This document shows positions 12,101 through 21,735 of a stretch of DNA of 56,714 nucleotides, piece after piece. The number at the start of each line of letters is the position of its first letter. Position 1 is the stretch's first letter. The notes below the pieces were generated by a model. The model had not been told where the DNA came from, searched no databases, and was given only the letters and a program-made list of their open reading frames with translations. This DNA comes from Bigelowiella natans CCMP2755 (Eukaryota > Cercozoa > Chlorarachniophyceae), in contig ADNK01000126.1 in NCBI GenBank assembly GCA_000320545.1, forward strand, positions 1 to 56,714, in the 5' to 3' direction. Made by a program: the position numbers and the translations under genes.

Positions 12101-14024
12101 GAGTACGCGGTTCCATTTGAACAATTTCCCAAAAGACAGCTTCGATGACTCCCATCACGAATTTGAGCTTCCTCCCTTTTGGTATTCATGTAGCAGTCAC
12201 TGCGTAGTGTGGTAGAAGGAAGCACAAAACACTGACGACGTTGTTGATTTGTGTTGGACCAATGCAACTGCGTGTTCACAACATTTTGATCCATTGGATG
12301 TGAATTTTATTAGGAGTCGAAAAGACTATTTGACCACATTCGTCTTTGTCATATTTACTCTGGGCGCAGTCTTCATGCTGGCTGCTCTGTCTTGGCAATA
12401 CCGGTGATAACAGTTATAATACACTCATGAGATGAAAACTGCATTCGAATCTGAAAACTGCATTCGAATCTGCGTTCCTATTCGCTTCCATAAATAGTTT
12501 GCCGTGAATGTAACAAGCTTTCTTTCTGCACATTATTGTTTGAACAATTCTTCACGTTTTGCTATTACATAGCGACTCAAATGATGCATCGGTTGAGGCT
12601 TCAATGATGGCATTCGTGCAAGACATCTTCTTCAGGGCTCTCATAATTTTAATGGTGGAAGCTGTATTCCTACTTCCCTGTTGTTGCCAGGGTATAAGTG
12701 AAAGGGGACAAGGACGTACGCAACTTACGCCAAGGTTTGCTATAAACTGACTGTATGAGCGCGGCATGGCATTTGATCTTAATTCCAGTCTTCATTTTTT
12801 ATGTGTACATTTTCCTCATTTCATTATTTCCTCTATGTGTATGGGTTCTGAGTATAGAATGGGCTCCGGGATCTTCATTCTGGAGTCGGGAGTCAACTAT
12901 TTTAGCTACAATAAGGCTGCTGTCATATTGACAGTCACGCCACAAGGAGCAGCTATTGGCATTCGACAAGGATGGAAGGTAAAGCACGCGATTTACTGTG
13001 CATCACATTTATAGATGATCAGCATGCAAACATGCGTTACATTTAGGTAAAAAGCGTCAAAGGTGAGCCCGTCTCCGACGGTATAGAATGCTGTTTGGAG
13101 CTGAATAAGGCAGGCAGAATTGCAGGATATTTCGAGATAGGGTTTGAAATGACAAATCATCTAGAAAGCTGGGTGTCTGGGCCCATGCTGCCGGATACGC
13201 ATAGTACACACGATATTAAGAGCAAGAAAAAAGAGATATCTTCGGTTTCTGCCACCAACTCAAGTATTTCGCTAAACTCGATGTTGACGGATCACGACCG
13301 TCGTTTCCTCCTACCGTCTGCACAGGAGGTGTACCACAATGTTCCATGGGTCACGCCTGATAAAAGTATCGAAATCAATTCTGACGGAGACGAAAAGAAC
13401 GGAAACGATTCTGATTCTACCACCTTCTTGGAGGAAGAGAGGAGGGATCTACGAATGCTGCAGAGAGCTGAAAATCAAGATTCTGATGATTCTGAAGGAA
13501 CTACCTTCTCCGAAATGGAGCGAAGGGATATGAGAGAGATTGTAGCAGAAAATGTGGTGAAACCTGATGGAGCATCTATGATTGAAAAGCAATATCAAGG
13601 AGAAAATGTAGATAAAAATGATGGGATAGCTGCATCTGACAAGATTATTCTTAGGGCTGACCTACCCAACAACAGTAAAACTACAGGGAAAAGGACAAAG
13701 AACGACTCACGCCAGAAAAGAACTCAGACAGCATACCACCGTGCACCCACACTATATGGTAAAAAAAAACTACCGTTAAAAAGATCTGGTGCCGCGAGGC
13801 GACCTTCCCAAAAAAAAAGGGAAAGAAATGTAGAGGACGTTGATAAAAAGAAAAAGATGCCATCAGTCTTCCAACGATTGACAAGCGGAGTAAATACCAA
13901 GAGACCTGCAAGGGCAAACAAAGAGATGCCATCGGTGTTTGAAAGATTGACAAGCGGGGTGAAAACTAAGCGGTTCCAAAAGCCGAGAAACATGAGACAA
14001 AAAAGCAGAAGAATGAAAAAATGA
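293..14024 (+). CDS. SRCR / Cys-rich / REJ / GPS multi-pass receptor with C-terminal PDZ-like domain (5' partial)
   Basis: Probable cell-surface adhesion receptor of the REJ/polycystin-1-like group. I read about 35 exons in one direction: three SRCR plus cysteine-rich modules (293-4015), a Ser/Thr/Pro stalk (about 4015-4785), a REJ region (4966-8340), a GAIN-like region (8495-9534), a GPS motif (9673-9950), TM1 (about 10017-10095), further TM segments, a PDZ-like domain (12865-13140) and a basic tail ending at TAA 14024. Unlike metazoan polycystin-1, I see no PLAT domain after TM1 and no PKD channel region. REJ/GPS proteins are known from sperm-egg recognition and mechanosensing; a role in cell or gamete contact is inference. 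The first exon and signal peptide are not visible, so the gene probably begins left of the window. Splicing between 10892 and 12570 is the least certain part. It could be two genes, but no stop-plus-start boundary is evident. Confidence 0.72.
792..827. repeat. Microsatellite (AT)n, intronic
   Basis: An uninterrupted AT run lies in the intron before the exon that completes SRCR domain 1. Similar runs lie in the next introns at 1448-1483, 1643-1678 and 2040-2072. Confidence 0.93.
1448..1678. repeat. Two intronic (TA)n microsatellites (1448-1483 and 1643-1678)
   Basis: Two (TA)n runs of about 36 bases flank the small cysteine-rich exon at about 1547-1626. A poly-C run of about 16 bases follows at 1769-1784. 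Confidence 0.93.
2040..2072. repeat. Microsatellite (TA)n, intronic
   Basis: A pure TA run upstream of the exon that encodes SRCR domain 2. Confidence 0.93.
2480..2612 (+). repeat. Short intronic tandem repeat, about 57 bp, just over two copies
   Basis: The segment with gagtgttatgaagcaacaa, then gagaga and ctttttcaacg, recurs at about 57-base spacing, with a third partial copy ending near 2612. It lies in the intron after SRCR domain 2. Confidence 0.7.
4015..4785 (+). other. Ser/Thr/Pro-rich stalk with duplicated exon
   Basis: The reading frame from 4006 to 4146 encodes repeats of the type SPTTLSPSTTSPST. Small exons near 4302-4355 and 4514-4576 add TMSPTSVAPSTLSPTTLSP twice, and 4659-4783 adds SPTSVSPATCSPSTTCPTQ. 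Such sequence is normally a heavily O-glycosylated spacer that lifts adhesion domains off the membrane. The two short exons and their introns are copies of one another. Confidence 0.62.
4145..4570 (+). repeat. Tandem duplication of an intron-exon unit, about 212 bp x 2
   Basis: The sequence from about 4160 recurs from about 4372 with few differences. An offset of 212 bases is fixed by the shared word gttaaaaagg at 4171 and 4383. Each unit holds an intron and the exon for TMSPTSVAPSTLSPTTLSP. Both copies keep the ctctcag acceptor, so the copy lengthens the stalk by one exon. Confidence 0.85.
5285..5326. repeat. Microsatellite (TG)n, intronic
   Basis: A run of TG repeats in the intron between the first two REJ exons. 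Confidence 0.93.
6314..6359. repeat. Poly-C tract then (CT)n, intronic
   Basis: About 18 C followed by about 26 bases of CT upstream of the 6449 acceptor. It forms an extended polypyrimidine stretch on the coding strand. Confidence 0.93.
9078..9212. repeat. Microsatellites (AT)n and (GT)n plus a 27-bp direct repeat, intronic
   Basis: AT repeats at about 9078-9110 and GT repeats at 9118-9148 are followed by two copies of an AT-rich unit that contains aatataaaaaatcaacttt. Confidence 0.9.
9673..10095 (+). other. GPS autoproteolysis motif followed by first transmembrane helix
   Basis: One exon encodes CLFWDPQTSLWSTRGL, then VTCSSSHLTAFS, which contains the HL/T cleavage triad of GPS motifs. Only two of the usual four cysteines are present, the Cys of CLFW and the first Cys before HLT. 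About 30 residues later comes a helix, NPVMLLVVGMVSMFIILYAV, followed by the positively charged stop YYDRKR. The exon ends at a gtatgg donor after 10095. The order GPS then TM1 is as in the family. Confidence 0.7.
10186..12691 (+). other. Remaining membrane segments and acidic/basic cytoplasmic loops of the receptor
   Basis: Exon 10186-10350 is cytoplasmic and basic. Exon 10516-10891 holds two hydrophobic helices, RLILLLVLLLNSSVVCALFVG and LVGFVFSYPVPFVMGMLFY, matching the polycystin-type block after TM1. An acidic stretch (EMEEGEDEGAADAED, then SENSENSDSDDN at 11305) and a Ser/Asn-rich loop (11562-11960) follow. Two more helices come from exons 12326-12402 (YLTTFVFVIFTLGAVFMLAA) and 12570-12691 (IFFRALIILMVEAVFLLP). 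Exon joins between 10892 and 12016 are tentative. Confidence 0.5.
12865..14024 (+). other. Cytoplasmic PDZ-like domain and basic tail with repeated short motifs
   Basis: The exon ending at 12979 encodes AVILTVTPQGAAIGIRQGW. It splices to VKSVKGEPVSDGIECCLE at 13049. Together these give the PDZ pattern of a strand, a Gly-Ala turn, then GW-K-V-x-x-V-x-G. The tail to 14024 is rich in Lys and Arg and carries two pairs of repeats, TTFLEEERRDLR/TTFSEMERRDMR and MPSVFQRLTSGVNTKR/MPSVFERLTSGVKTKR. PDZ domains bind C-terminal peptides and build membrane-associated scaffolds. Confidence 0.62.
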
Positions 14025-15746
14025 CTCTTCATTGCTTTGAAATGCTAAACATTAAATGTAGTCACAGCATGAAGTAATTAGTTTTATCAGATCGGTTGAC
14101 ACGTCTACATTGGAATTTTCACTTGTTCCCCCGACATGAAGTGCATGCACGTTTGCAAAAAATTCGCAAACGAAATCTGAACGCTCCACGCTCGTCGCAA
14201 GTTTGCACATGCACATGTGCAGATGATCAAATTCAATTTGATTCATCACATCCGTCTCACATGTGCGCAAATGAAGCAAATCGATTGCCGTCGATCATTG
14301 CAGGAAAAACAAATTTTGAGCATGAGTTGCACTTTTTTGTTCGCTCACATGCTGCCGCATGGCATCCGTCTCACATTCTGTTTCGCATTCACTCTCAGTG
14401 CTTCGTTGTCATTAGCGCTTTGCTAGCTTTGGTTTTGGACCTTGCTAGCTAGCTAGCATGCATGAGCATGTAAACATTTGTTTTTCTGGCATTTGTGATT
14501 TGTGCACATTCCAACAGGTGACACATTGTTAGCATGTGCACCTGCGAAATGCTGCTCTAATGCACCTGATGACGGCATGAGAAACATGCACATGTTACAG
14601 CAGCATGCTTGCGCTGCTCTCACATGAGTTGTCCACATCTGCTTGCCATCAAGCTAGCAAGGTGCAACTGTGTCACACACAACAAATGCACATCACATGC
14701 ATGATGTCAATTGTTTCGCAAAAAGCTAGAGAGGTGTACATGCTAGCATGCGGGAATTTGCAGGTGTTGCATTTTGGACACTGCTGCTTCGTTCATTCAC
14801 CCATTGAACAGATGCCTAGGTGCATCGGTGTGCTTATTGTCAATATTCATAGGACGTGAAACTTGTATGTTTTTGGTTGTTCAATCAAATACAACGTACA
14901 CGTCTAGACATGCATGGCATAACGGATGCAATGATTCGATTTATTTCCATACACATGAAAAAGCTCAACAACTACAGTACATTGTTGCCGTCGCTGTATC
15001 ATGCAAAAGTATGTAAACGAATGAAAAGTACAATGCGCTATGGTGCATCATTAAATTTCACCCTGTGAGTTTATCTTCATCAGATACCTTTCCTAAATAC
15101 TTAAGATAAATGATGCATTCTGGTTTCTTTCAACTCGTGATAAATAAATAGTTTCGTATACTAACTAATAGATCTCCGCATGGGTTACCATATAATTTCT
15201 ACATTTCTACTATTCATCCCTTGAAGATATTGTTACTTTTACTATTTCACTAAGACTAAAGGGTTTAAGAGTAATCCAAATTCATGATGTATCTAACATA
15301 ATAAAAGCTCTTACAACGCATTCATTTAGTATTGCATTAAGATGATAAGTGTTAGGAAGAGAAAAATGTGTATTGAAAGAAAGAAAATTAAGTATTTGTC
15401 TCTATTTTGTCCCAATAGACCAGTAATGCTTCCGATACATAACAGCACGGCCTTTCCCAATAGGACATGCGTTTAAGTAACTATGAAGATTACCTTTAAC
15501 CATGCTCGTGTTGAGTACTTTCATACTCCGACGACGACACACTCAGTGTCAATTCTACTTGCTAATAAAATACTATGATTCCATCTTCCGTATTGGGTCT
15601 ATTTTCCTCCGGCGTAAGCTGCCGATGGTACTAATATAGCTATAAAAATTATGGTATTGATGTTGGTATTAGACAAAAGTGATAGAGCTATCGGAGCTCA
15701 AAATCACTCTTCTATATGTGCGTGTTTTCATCCGATTCCGTAACAA
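14025..15746. other. Intergenic region rich in short palindromic words
   Basis: I see no convincing exon. From about 14090 to 15060 the DNA is crowded with words such as GCTAGC, CATGCA, TGCACATG, CACATG and TTTGCAAA, many self-complementary. Examples are the complete palindrome TGCACATGTGCA and the imperfect one atcaaattcaatttgat. From about 15060 to 15740 it becomes ordinary AT-rich sequence, which likely holds the 3' ends of the two converging genes. ORFs here have no recognisable domain. Confidence 0.6.
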
Positions 15747-18700
15747 CTAGCTGGCTTTCCTTCCAGGTTCCTTTTTAATGTCAACGGTAGCGATAGCAGG
15801 AGTGTTGGAACTGGCGGAATCGGATCCATTACCTCTGTCACAGGTACCATTAATCTTCTCCTCGCGTGCCGTTACTGTTGCTATACCTCTGTCCATCAGT
15901 GTGCGTACATGGGATGCACAGCAAGAGGCAAGCCCCGTAGCGTTGTAGCCACCTTCAAGAACACTAATGACACGTCCCTCGCAACTTGTAGCAGCTACAC
16001 GAAGAATGTTTTTTGTCACTAAGTCGTAATCCATTTCGCTTAATTGGAGAGAGTTTTTCTTGAGATCACTCTTGTGACCATCAAAACCAGCGGACATAAG
16101 CACAATTTGGGGCTGGAACTTGGCCAAGCGCTTGCTGATTATTTCAGAGCTCTCCACAAACTCTGTTGCATTCGTCACGGGAATATTCACAACATTCCAC
16201 GAGGAATGGTATTGGGTACTGCTTTTCGGGAATACATCCTCTCTATGAACAGAAATATACATGAAGGAAGCATCGTTCTTAAGAATCTCTTGAGTTCCAC
16301 TTCCATGGTGCATATCGAAATCGACAACAGCAATACGGTCTAGCTTGTACTTTCTCCTCGCGTAAATTGCACCAATTGCAACATTGTTGAAGAAGCAGAA
16401 TCCGTTTGGTTTGACCTTACAGGCGTGATGCCCAGGTGGACGGACAGCGCAAAATGCATTCCTTGCGCTACCCCTCATCACTGCGCTCACTCCACTGATG
16501 ACTGATCCTGCTGCAAAGAGAATGGCGCTTTTCGTTCCCTTAGAAATGGTAATATCATTGTGTGGAGGATCGAGAGAAATTTTTGGGAAAATGCCTGATT
16601 CACACATGTTGCACAATTTGAGTATTGCTTCCACGTAGAAGGGTTCATGGGCTGCGACAAGGTCGTTCATAGATACAGGATACTCAGCACAATGCCATTC
16701 AAGCTCTCTAAATTCAGGTGCTGAAAGACTCTTGAGCACAGACCGGAGCCGGCTGCTTGACTAAGAGAATTGAATATCACAATATTAATGATCAAATATC
16801 TCGAAAGGAGATTTTGTGTTGGAAAAAGATTTTTATTCTAAAAGGGTCGCTCACCTCAAAATGGCCGTTGTTTGTTGCATGCTCCAAGCAAGCTGGGTGG
16901 CTGACGAGTAGAGTCTTACGACTATGACGACTTCTTTGGATGGTTTCTGTTTGTATCGAGACAGAAACGGAGTGCTTGATCTCTCCGTGGAAGGTTTCTT
17001 TCAACCCCTTAAAATCATCACTCCACTTGCGATGGGAGCCCAAATGTTGCATCAGTAACTCGTCCTCATAGCTATTGTGCATTGGAAAGAAGGACGTAGA
17101 ACGCCCGTTCGAAGAAGTCCTGCTGCCACTACTCTCGCTGCCAGTGGTGGGATCGGAATTCTGTTCCGAAGAGTTTTCTTTCGCTCTTTGCCTCTCATGC
17201 TGCCATGCCCTCTCCACTGAGGGATAGACGTAGCCTTCTGCATTGGAAAAGCCACTGTGATCCCCATCAGAGGTTTTGATTTCAGACCATTCTAGACACA
17301 AAACGGAATATGCAATGTAACTAATGTATGTCAAATAGTTGAACTTTTGGAATAATCGAAGAATAGAAGAATCAAATTACCTGGGGGAATGTGATGTCTC
17401 CTGCCTGAGGAATTGTAGGTGTCAAATGAGCGCACACTTGGAATCAAGTTTGAACGTGGTAGAGGCATGGGAGGAGGCCGTGGGATACCACTTGTGCTTT
17501 TGAGCGTCAACGCATTCGAATTACGTGGAGAGGATGAGGGGGACCTCATTGACCCCTGACCAATATTCCCACTGCTATTGCTATCTGCGACTGATACAAT
17601 GGCAGGCATCGCAGATTGTCTGATTGTTCGCGCTGGTAGAGGTACTCCGTAACTACCGACAGCAGTTCGCTGGTGATTACGAGGCCTTCTCACACGATTA
17701 TCATATATCTCTCGTGCATTTCCAACATAGGGTGGTTGCCTGCCCATTGGATACGAAGGTCGGCTCGTCATCTTTGCTATTCTGATGGATGGATGGGCTT
17801 CGGTACTCATTGCACTCCTGGCTCCGGTCAGCGGTGGAGGGGGGGGGGCTGGGGTGTTCTGATATGAGTTTTGCTGCAAGCGATCAACGGTTGTCCCACT
17901 CGCGGGGACAAAGTCGGTAGAATTCTGACGGCGTCTATTCATCAGGTTTTGTAACGCACGATTACGACTTCTTTTCATGGAGTTATAGTAGTTCTTCAGA
18001 GCATTGTCTGTACGCCCTGGCATCAGCTTCGCAATATCTGTCCAACGGTTTCCATGCTTCTGGTGCAAAATCGCAAATATTTTTTTTTCCTCTGTGCTGA
18101 GAGGTCCCTTGCGTAGGCCTGGCATTAGATGATTCGTCCAGCGTTCACGACACTGTTTTCCGCTGCGGCCTGGCATCATCTTTGCAACTACTGACCAATT
18201 CCTGGCGCCATACTCTTCCACTAGGCGAACAAGATTGTTATTCTCGTCATCCGTCCAAGCCATTTTCCGAGCAGAGACTTTGAAGGTAGAATTATTTCTA
18301 TCCTCAGAGTTAGTAGCGGCATTTGATGTAGCAGCAGCAGGTGAAGGGGCTGGAGAAGGCTTTGATATTGACAGTCTACGCAGATTTTTCTTAGTATTTT
18401 TCCTGGGGTCTCTCTTCTCAACTTTTTTCTCCTCCTCCCTATTTTCCATATCTTCAATTCGTTCTTTCGCCCGTTTTTCTGTCATTTCTCCATCTGTCTC
18501 TATGATTAGTTCCTTTCCGTGCCTCTTGCTCGTTTCCTTTACTACTTCTCTTTCACGGGATTTGTCTTTCTTACCATGCGGGCTAGACTTGCCCTGACTC
18601 ATGGAAAGCAGGAGGCTGGTGAGATCTTTCGTCTGAGGTGATATACATCCCTTCCCAAGTGATCCATTGATGCTCTCTTCATGATCAGTCTCCATTTCCG

Positions 18701-19127
18701 CTCGGCTTATTCCCCGGCCACTCTGCTTCCGGCTTCGAATTAACTCAAGATCAAACCTAAGTGTTTCTTCAAGCATCTGATGCTTACTCTTTGGCGTATC
18801 GTGGTCGTTATTATAAAAGCCCATACTTTTGTAATGCTTATTAGTTCTAGGGGAGGAGTGCACAGCTGTACCATTGCCCCTTCTAACTTTACTCTTCCTC
18901 GAAGCCGCGGCTGCAATACGATGCAATCCACCGTCGCTTACTGTTCCTGGTCCGCCTCTACCCCTCTTCATTTTTGAAGGGGTGGTACGACGTCTCAACC
19001 TCACAGAAATGATTCTTTGAGGAGCTTTATTGCTCCGAATACCACTGTTTGTTTTGTGTCGCGAAAACGATAGCTGGTGACTGATTGGAAGGCCTATCGT
19101 GTGTGCAAAGCGAGTTGATTCGAACAA
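15747..19127 (-). CDS. R2R3-Myb DNA-binding protein fused to histone deacetylase
   Basis: Three exons read in frame: 19127-17381, 17291-16855 and 16760-15747 (stop), about 1,065 residues from the first start or 1,013 from the Met at 18971. Introns are 89 and 94 bases, both GT-AG, with phases that match. Exon 1 holds a basic region and two Myb repeats with Trp landmarks AWTDDE, RNWSVVAKMMPGR and ERWTNH, then GPLSTEEKK, RWTDIAKLMPGR and NYYNSMKR. The third exon completes a class II-type HDAC fold: RPPGHHA, VVDFDMHHGSGTQEI, MSAGFDGH and LEGGYN supply the His pair, zinc ligands and catalytic Tyr. HDACs remove acetyl from lysines in histones and other proteins; the Myb part would target chromatin sites (inference). 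An independent HDAC starting at an internal Met in exon 2 remains possible. Confidence 0.78.
17873..18270 (-). other. R2R3 Myb (SANT-like) DNA-binding region
   Basis: Residues about 290-395 of the fusion protein. Repeat 2 has Trp at all three landmark positions. Repeat 3 has Leu in place of the first Trp, as is usual in R2R3 proteins, and Tyr at the third. The GRSGKQCRERW and GRTDNALKNYY recognition helices match the plant/animal/protist Myb consensus closely. Confidence 0.9.
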
Positions 19128-21735
19128 ATTGGAAATATGAAGATGTCGCCATTATTGTTTTTCTTTCAATTATTTGCCTATCTCTTCAACGAACTATCGC
19201 AGGTACCTTAACAAGCATTGCGTACGAAAGTGTATGTAAGAAATCGAAAATATTTGTACCTCCGAAGCGAACTCCTTTCGTTCGAGAATAGGTAGAAAGT
19301 CCTCTTCCCAAGTAAGAGGAGGAATAACGGTGAAGGCGGTGTAGTCGAAAAAGCTCCAGTTGTGACAGAGGGGTTAGGGACAGTCAATCTTTTCTTCTCT
19401 TTGACTATCTTTCTTTTCTCTCTCTCTCTTTCTTCCAACACGCTCGCACCACCCGCTGCTGGTACAACCAAATCTCAAACTATTCATTGGAGATTTTACC
19501 TGCTAAAAAGTTAAACGGAGGTCCTATTATTCATAATTCTCAAAAACAGGTTGTCTTTGTATAAAATTTTACCTAAATCTTCATAAACAATTCACATGGT
19601 GATCTTAAACATTTAGTTAGTATTTCGTTGTCATCATCATTCCAAAACTTACTACGAAAACGATGTTTAAATAGTTTCTAAGACATCCTATTGTAGCCAA
19701 AATCTCGAAATAGGGAGGTTGTTATCAGCCGTAAAATTATTCTGTCCTTCATTCAGTCCTGAAATCTCTTCTTTTTCTCTCCCAGAACTTACAAACTTGT
19801 CAGTTGCCAGCGGATGAGGGACGTTTTTAGTCGGTCTCACAAAGAAGGGTAGAAATATTTGGCAAAATTCATTGCTTTTTTCAAGTAAGATCCATTCGGT
19901 AGCATGTTTCCGGATTGACTTTCAGAAATAAGAAACAAGTTTTACATTGGTGTACTTCTAAAATTCAAAGACGTTGATTCAAGAAATGAGCAATAGTTCG
20001 TAAATATCACACAGAATTCAGTGATTAATTCGATGAACTGCTAACATGCAGACTCTCAAAACAGAAAAAGTCCGGAATCTCCAAAAATGACAGAATATGA
20101 GAACATTGCATGCATGCGTCTTCCCAAAAGGTGGTGAAATGTAACATCGAAATCAAGTCTACATCATTTTACCGAAAATCTATGTTGATTTGAAAAGTAG
20201 ATAAATTACTTTCTGTACCCGTATTTTCACAATATTGATACTTTAGACCAAGCATTATCGATAAAGGGAAAAGAACTGCGTTTTTAATGGAGGAAAAATC
20301 AATCTTAAAGAGCAGGCTGTGTTCGGGTTTTGGTTACAAACTGCAAAATTTCTGTTGCAGTTCTGTTATGTATGTGTGCATTTGCTGCCGCAACGCACAC
20401 CCAAGCACCTAAAACTCTCACTCAGCTCAAAGCTCAGATTTGTGGTTTACGAATGTGGTAAACAATTCAAGGAAAGCAAATGAAATCCTCGTCTCGAAAA
20501 AAAATGTCATTGTTTCTGTGAGAAGAACGCAAATAAGTTGCTCCAAAAAAATTATTTGTCTCTCTTAGAAGATGTCAACTTGCATTCATTCAACCCGGTT
20601 ATTTCTTGAAAACGGGGATTTTTCCTCTTTAGATGTTTTGTTACAATCATGCGTTTCAAAAAAACGTGATGTCCAGGAGGAAACATCCGGAACTTGAGAC
20701 AAATAAATGAATTTTTTGTTTTTGAACGAAATATTTTTGCCCCATACGTTTAGATGCTCTTAAAATCCTTTGTGGATTTGAAAGAAGATGACCTCGAAAA
20801 CTGTCATTTTTTTCCTACAAAAATTGGTATTAAACGAACAACTCCCAACAAGAGTTTCGAAGGAGAGAGAAAAGAAGTTGTGTTTAAAAAACACGGGTGA
20901 AACATCTGTCTTCTACCTGAAGATGTAGGAGATGTCCCTACAGGCCTGCATCATTTCAGTACCTATCTAGGAGAATCGATGACGATGCGTTTCCAGAGAA
21001 TTCGAGGCCCATGGTAACGTTGCTTTGATTCGAAGCGACGATGCAAGCACATCATGTCAAAATTTTGCCGATTTTATTTTTACCGTACGAATGTCAAACT
21101 TCTTCGGCATCTGTCTCATATGTCTCTTCTCCTGGGTTTCTTGTAGGAATGCGCCAAATGTCTCTGTGTCTCTGTCGACAATCTCAGGTCCAATTTCATT
21201 GCATTTTTGTATTTCTTGGAGTAATCCCGGAAATACCTGCCGAGATTCCAGCAGAACAGCCTGGTTTTCACTTTCCTCGACACTACTTTTCACATCTTTG
21301 GTGTGATCGGTGGAGGATATTATTTGACAATTGGAAATTTAATTATGTCGCATTTGAATAATACATAGTATTTTGTTTCTTTCTAACATGTTTTCGTCGT
21401 TTTTAGGTTTGAAAGCGCCCCCGTTATCACTGCAGCATTTAGTCTCACGAAGACAACTAGGGGCTTAAGGTGGTGTGGTTGGTTATATTAAGGTTGGAAA
21501 TCGTGAGTGAGGAGGGGGGGGGGGTCTAAATGAAGATTGTGGTTGAACAAATGTAACAAATAAAAAGTGGAATCTCCGCAATTTCTTTTGGGTGCCTTTA
21601 GTTCTTAGAGTTGCGCCCCATGATTTCGGTGAGGTTTACTTATGCTACAAATATCAGGACTTTTCTCTGTTTCAGTGAAGAATTCCCTTAGAATAGCCCT
21701 TGCTCTGAAGAAAAAGAAGAGGAAGAAGACCTATC
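19128..21735. other. Long divergent intergenic region, no gene seen
   Basis: The region lies between the 5' ends of the minus-strand Myb-HDAC gene and the plus-strand kinase gene. It is mostly AT-rich with many A and T runs, a poly-G run near 21515 and a short CT run near 19425. Open frames at 19208-19471 and 21025-21361 have no family features and no coherent splice partners. It presumably holds two promoters and 5' UTRs. Confidence 0.5.

Noticed and set aside
18235-18597. 120-codon plus-strand ORF rich in Ser and Phe
   Set aside because: Antisense of the Lys/Glu-rich linker of the Myb-HDAC exon.
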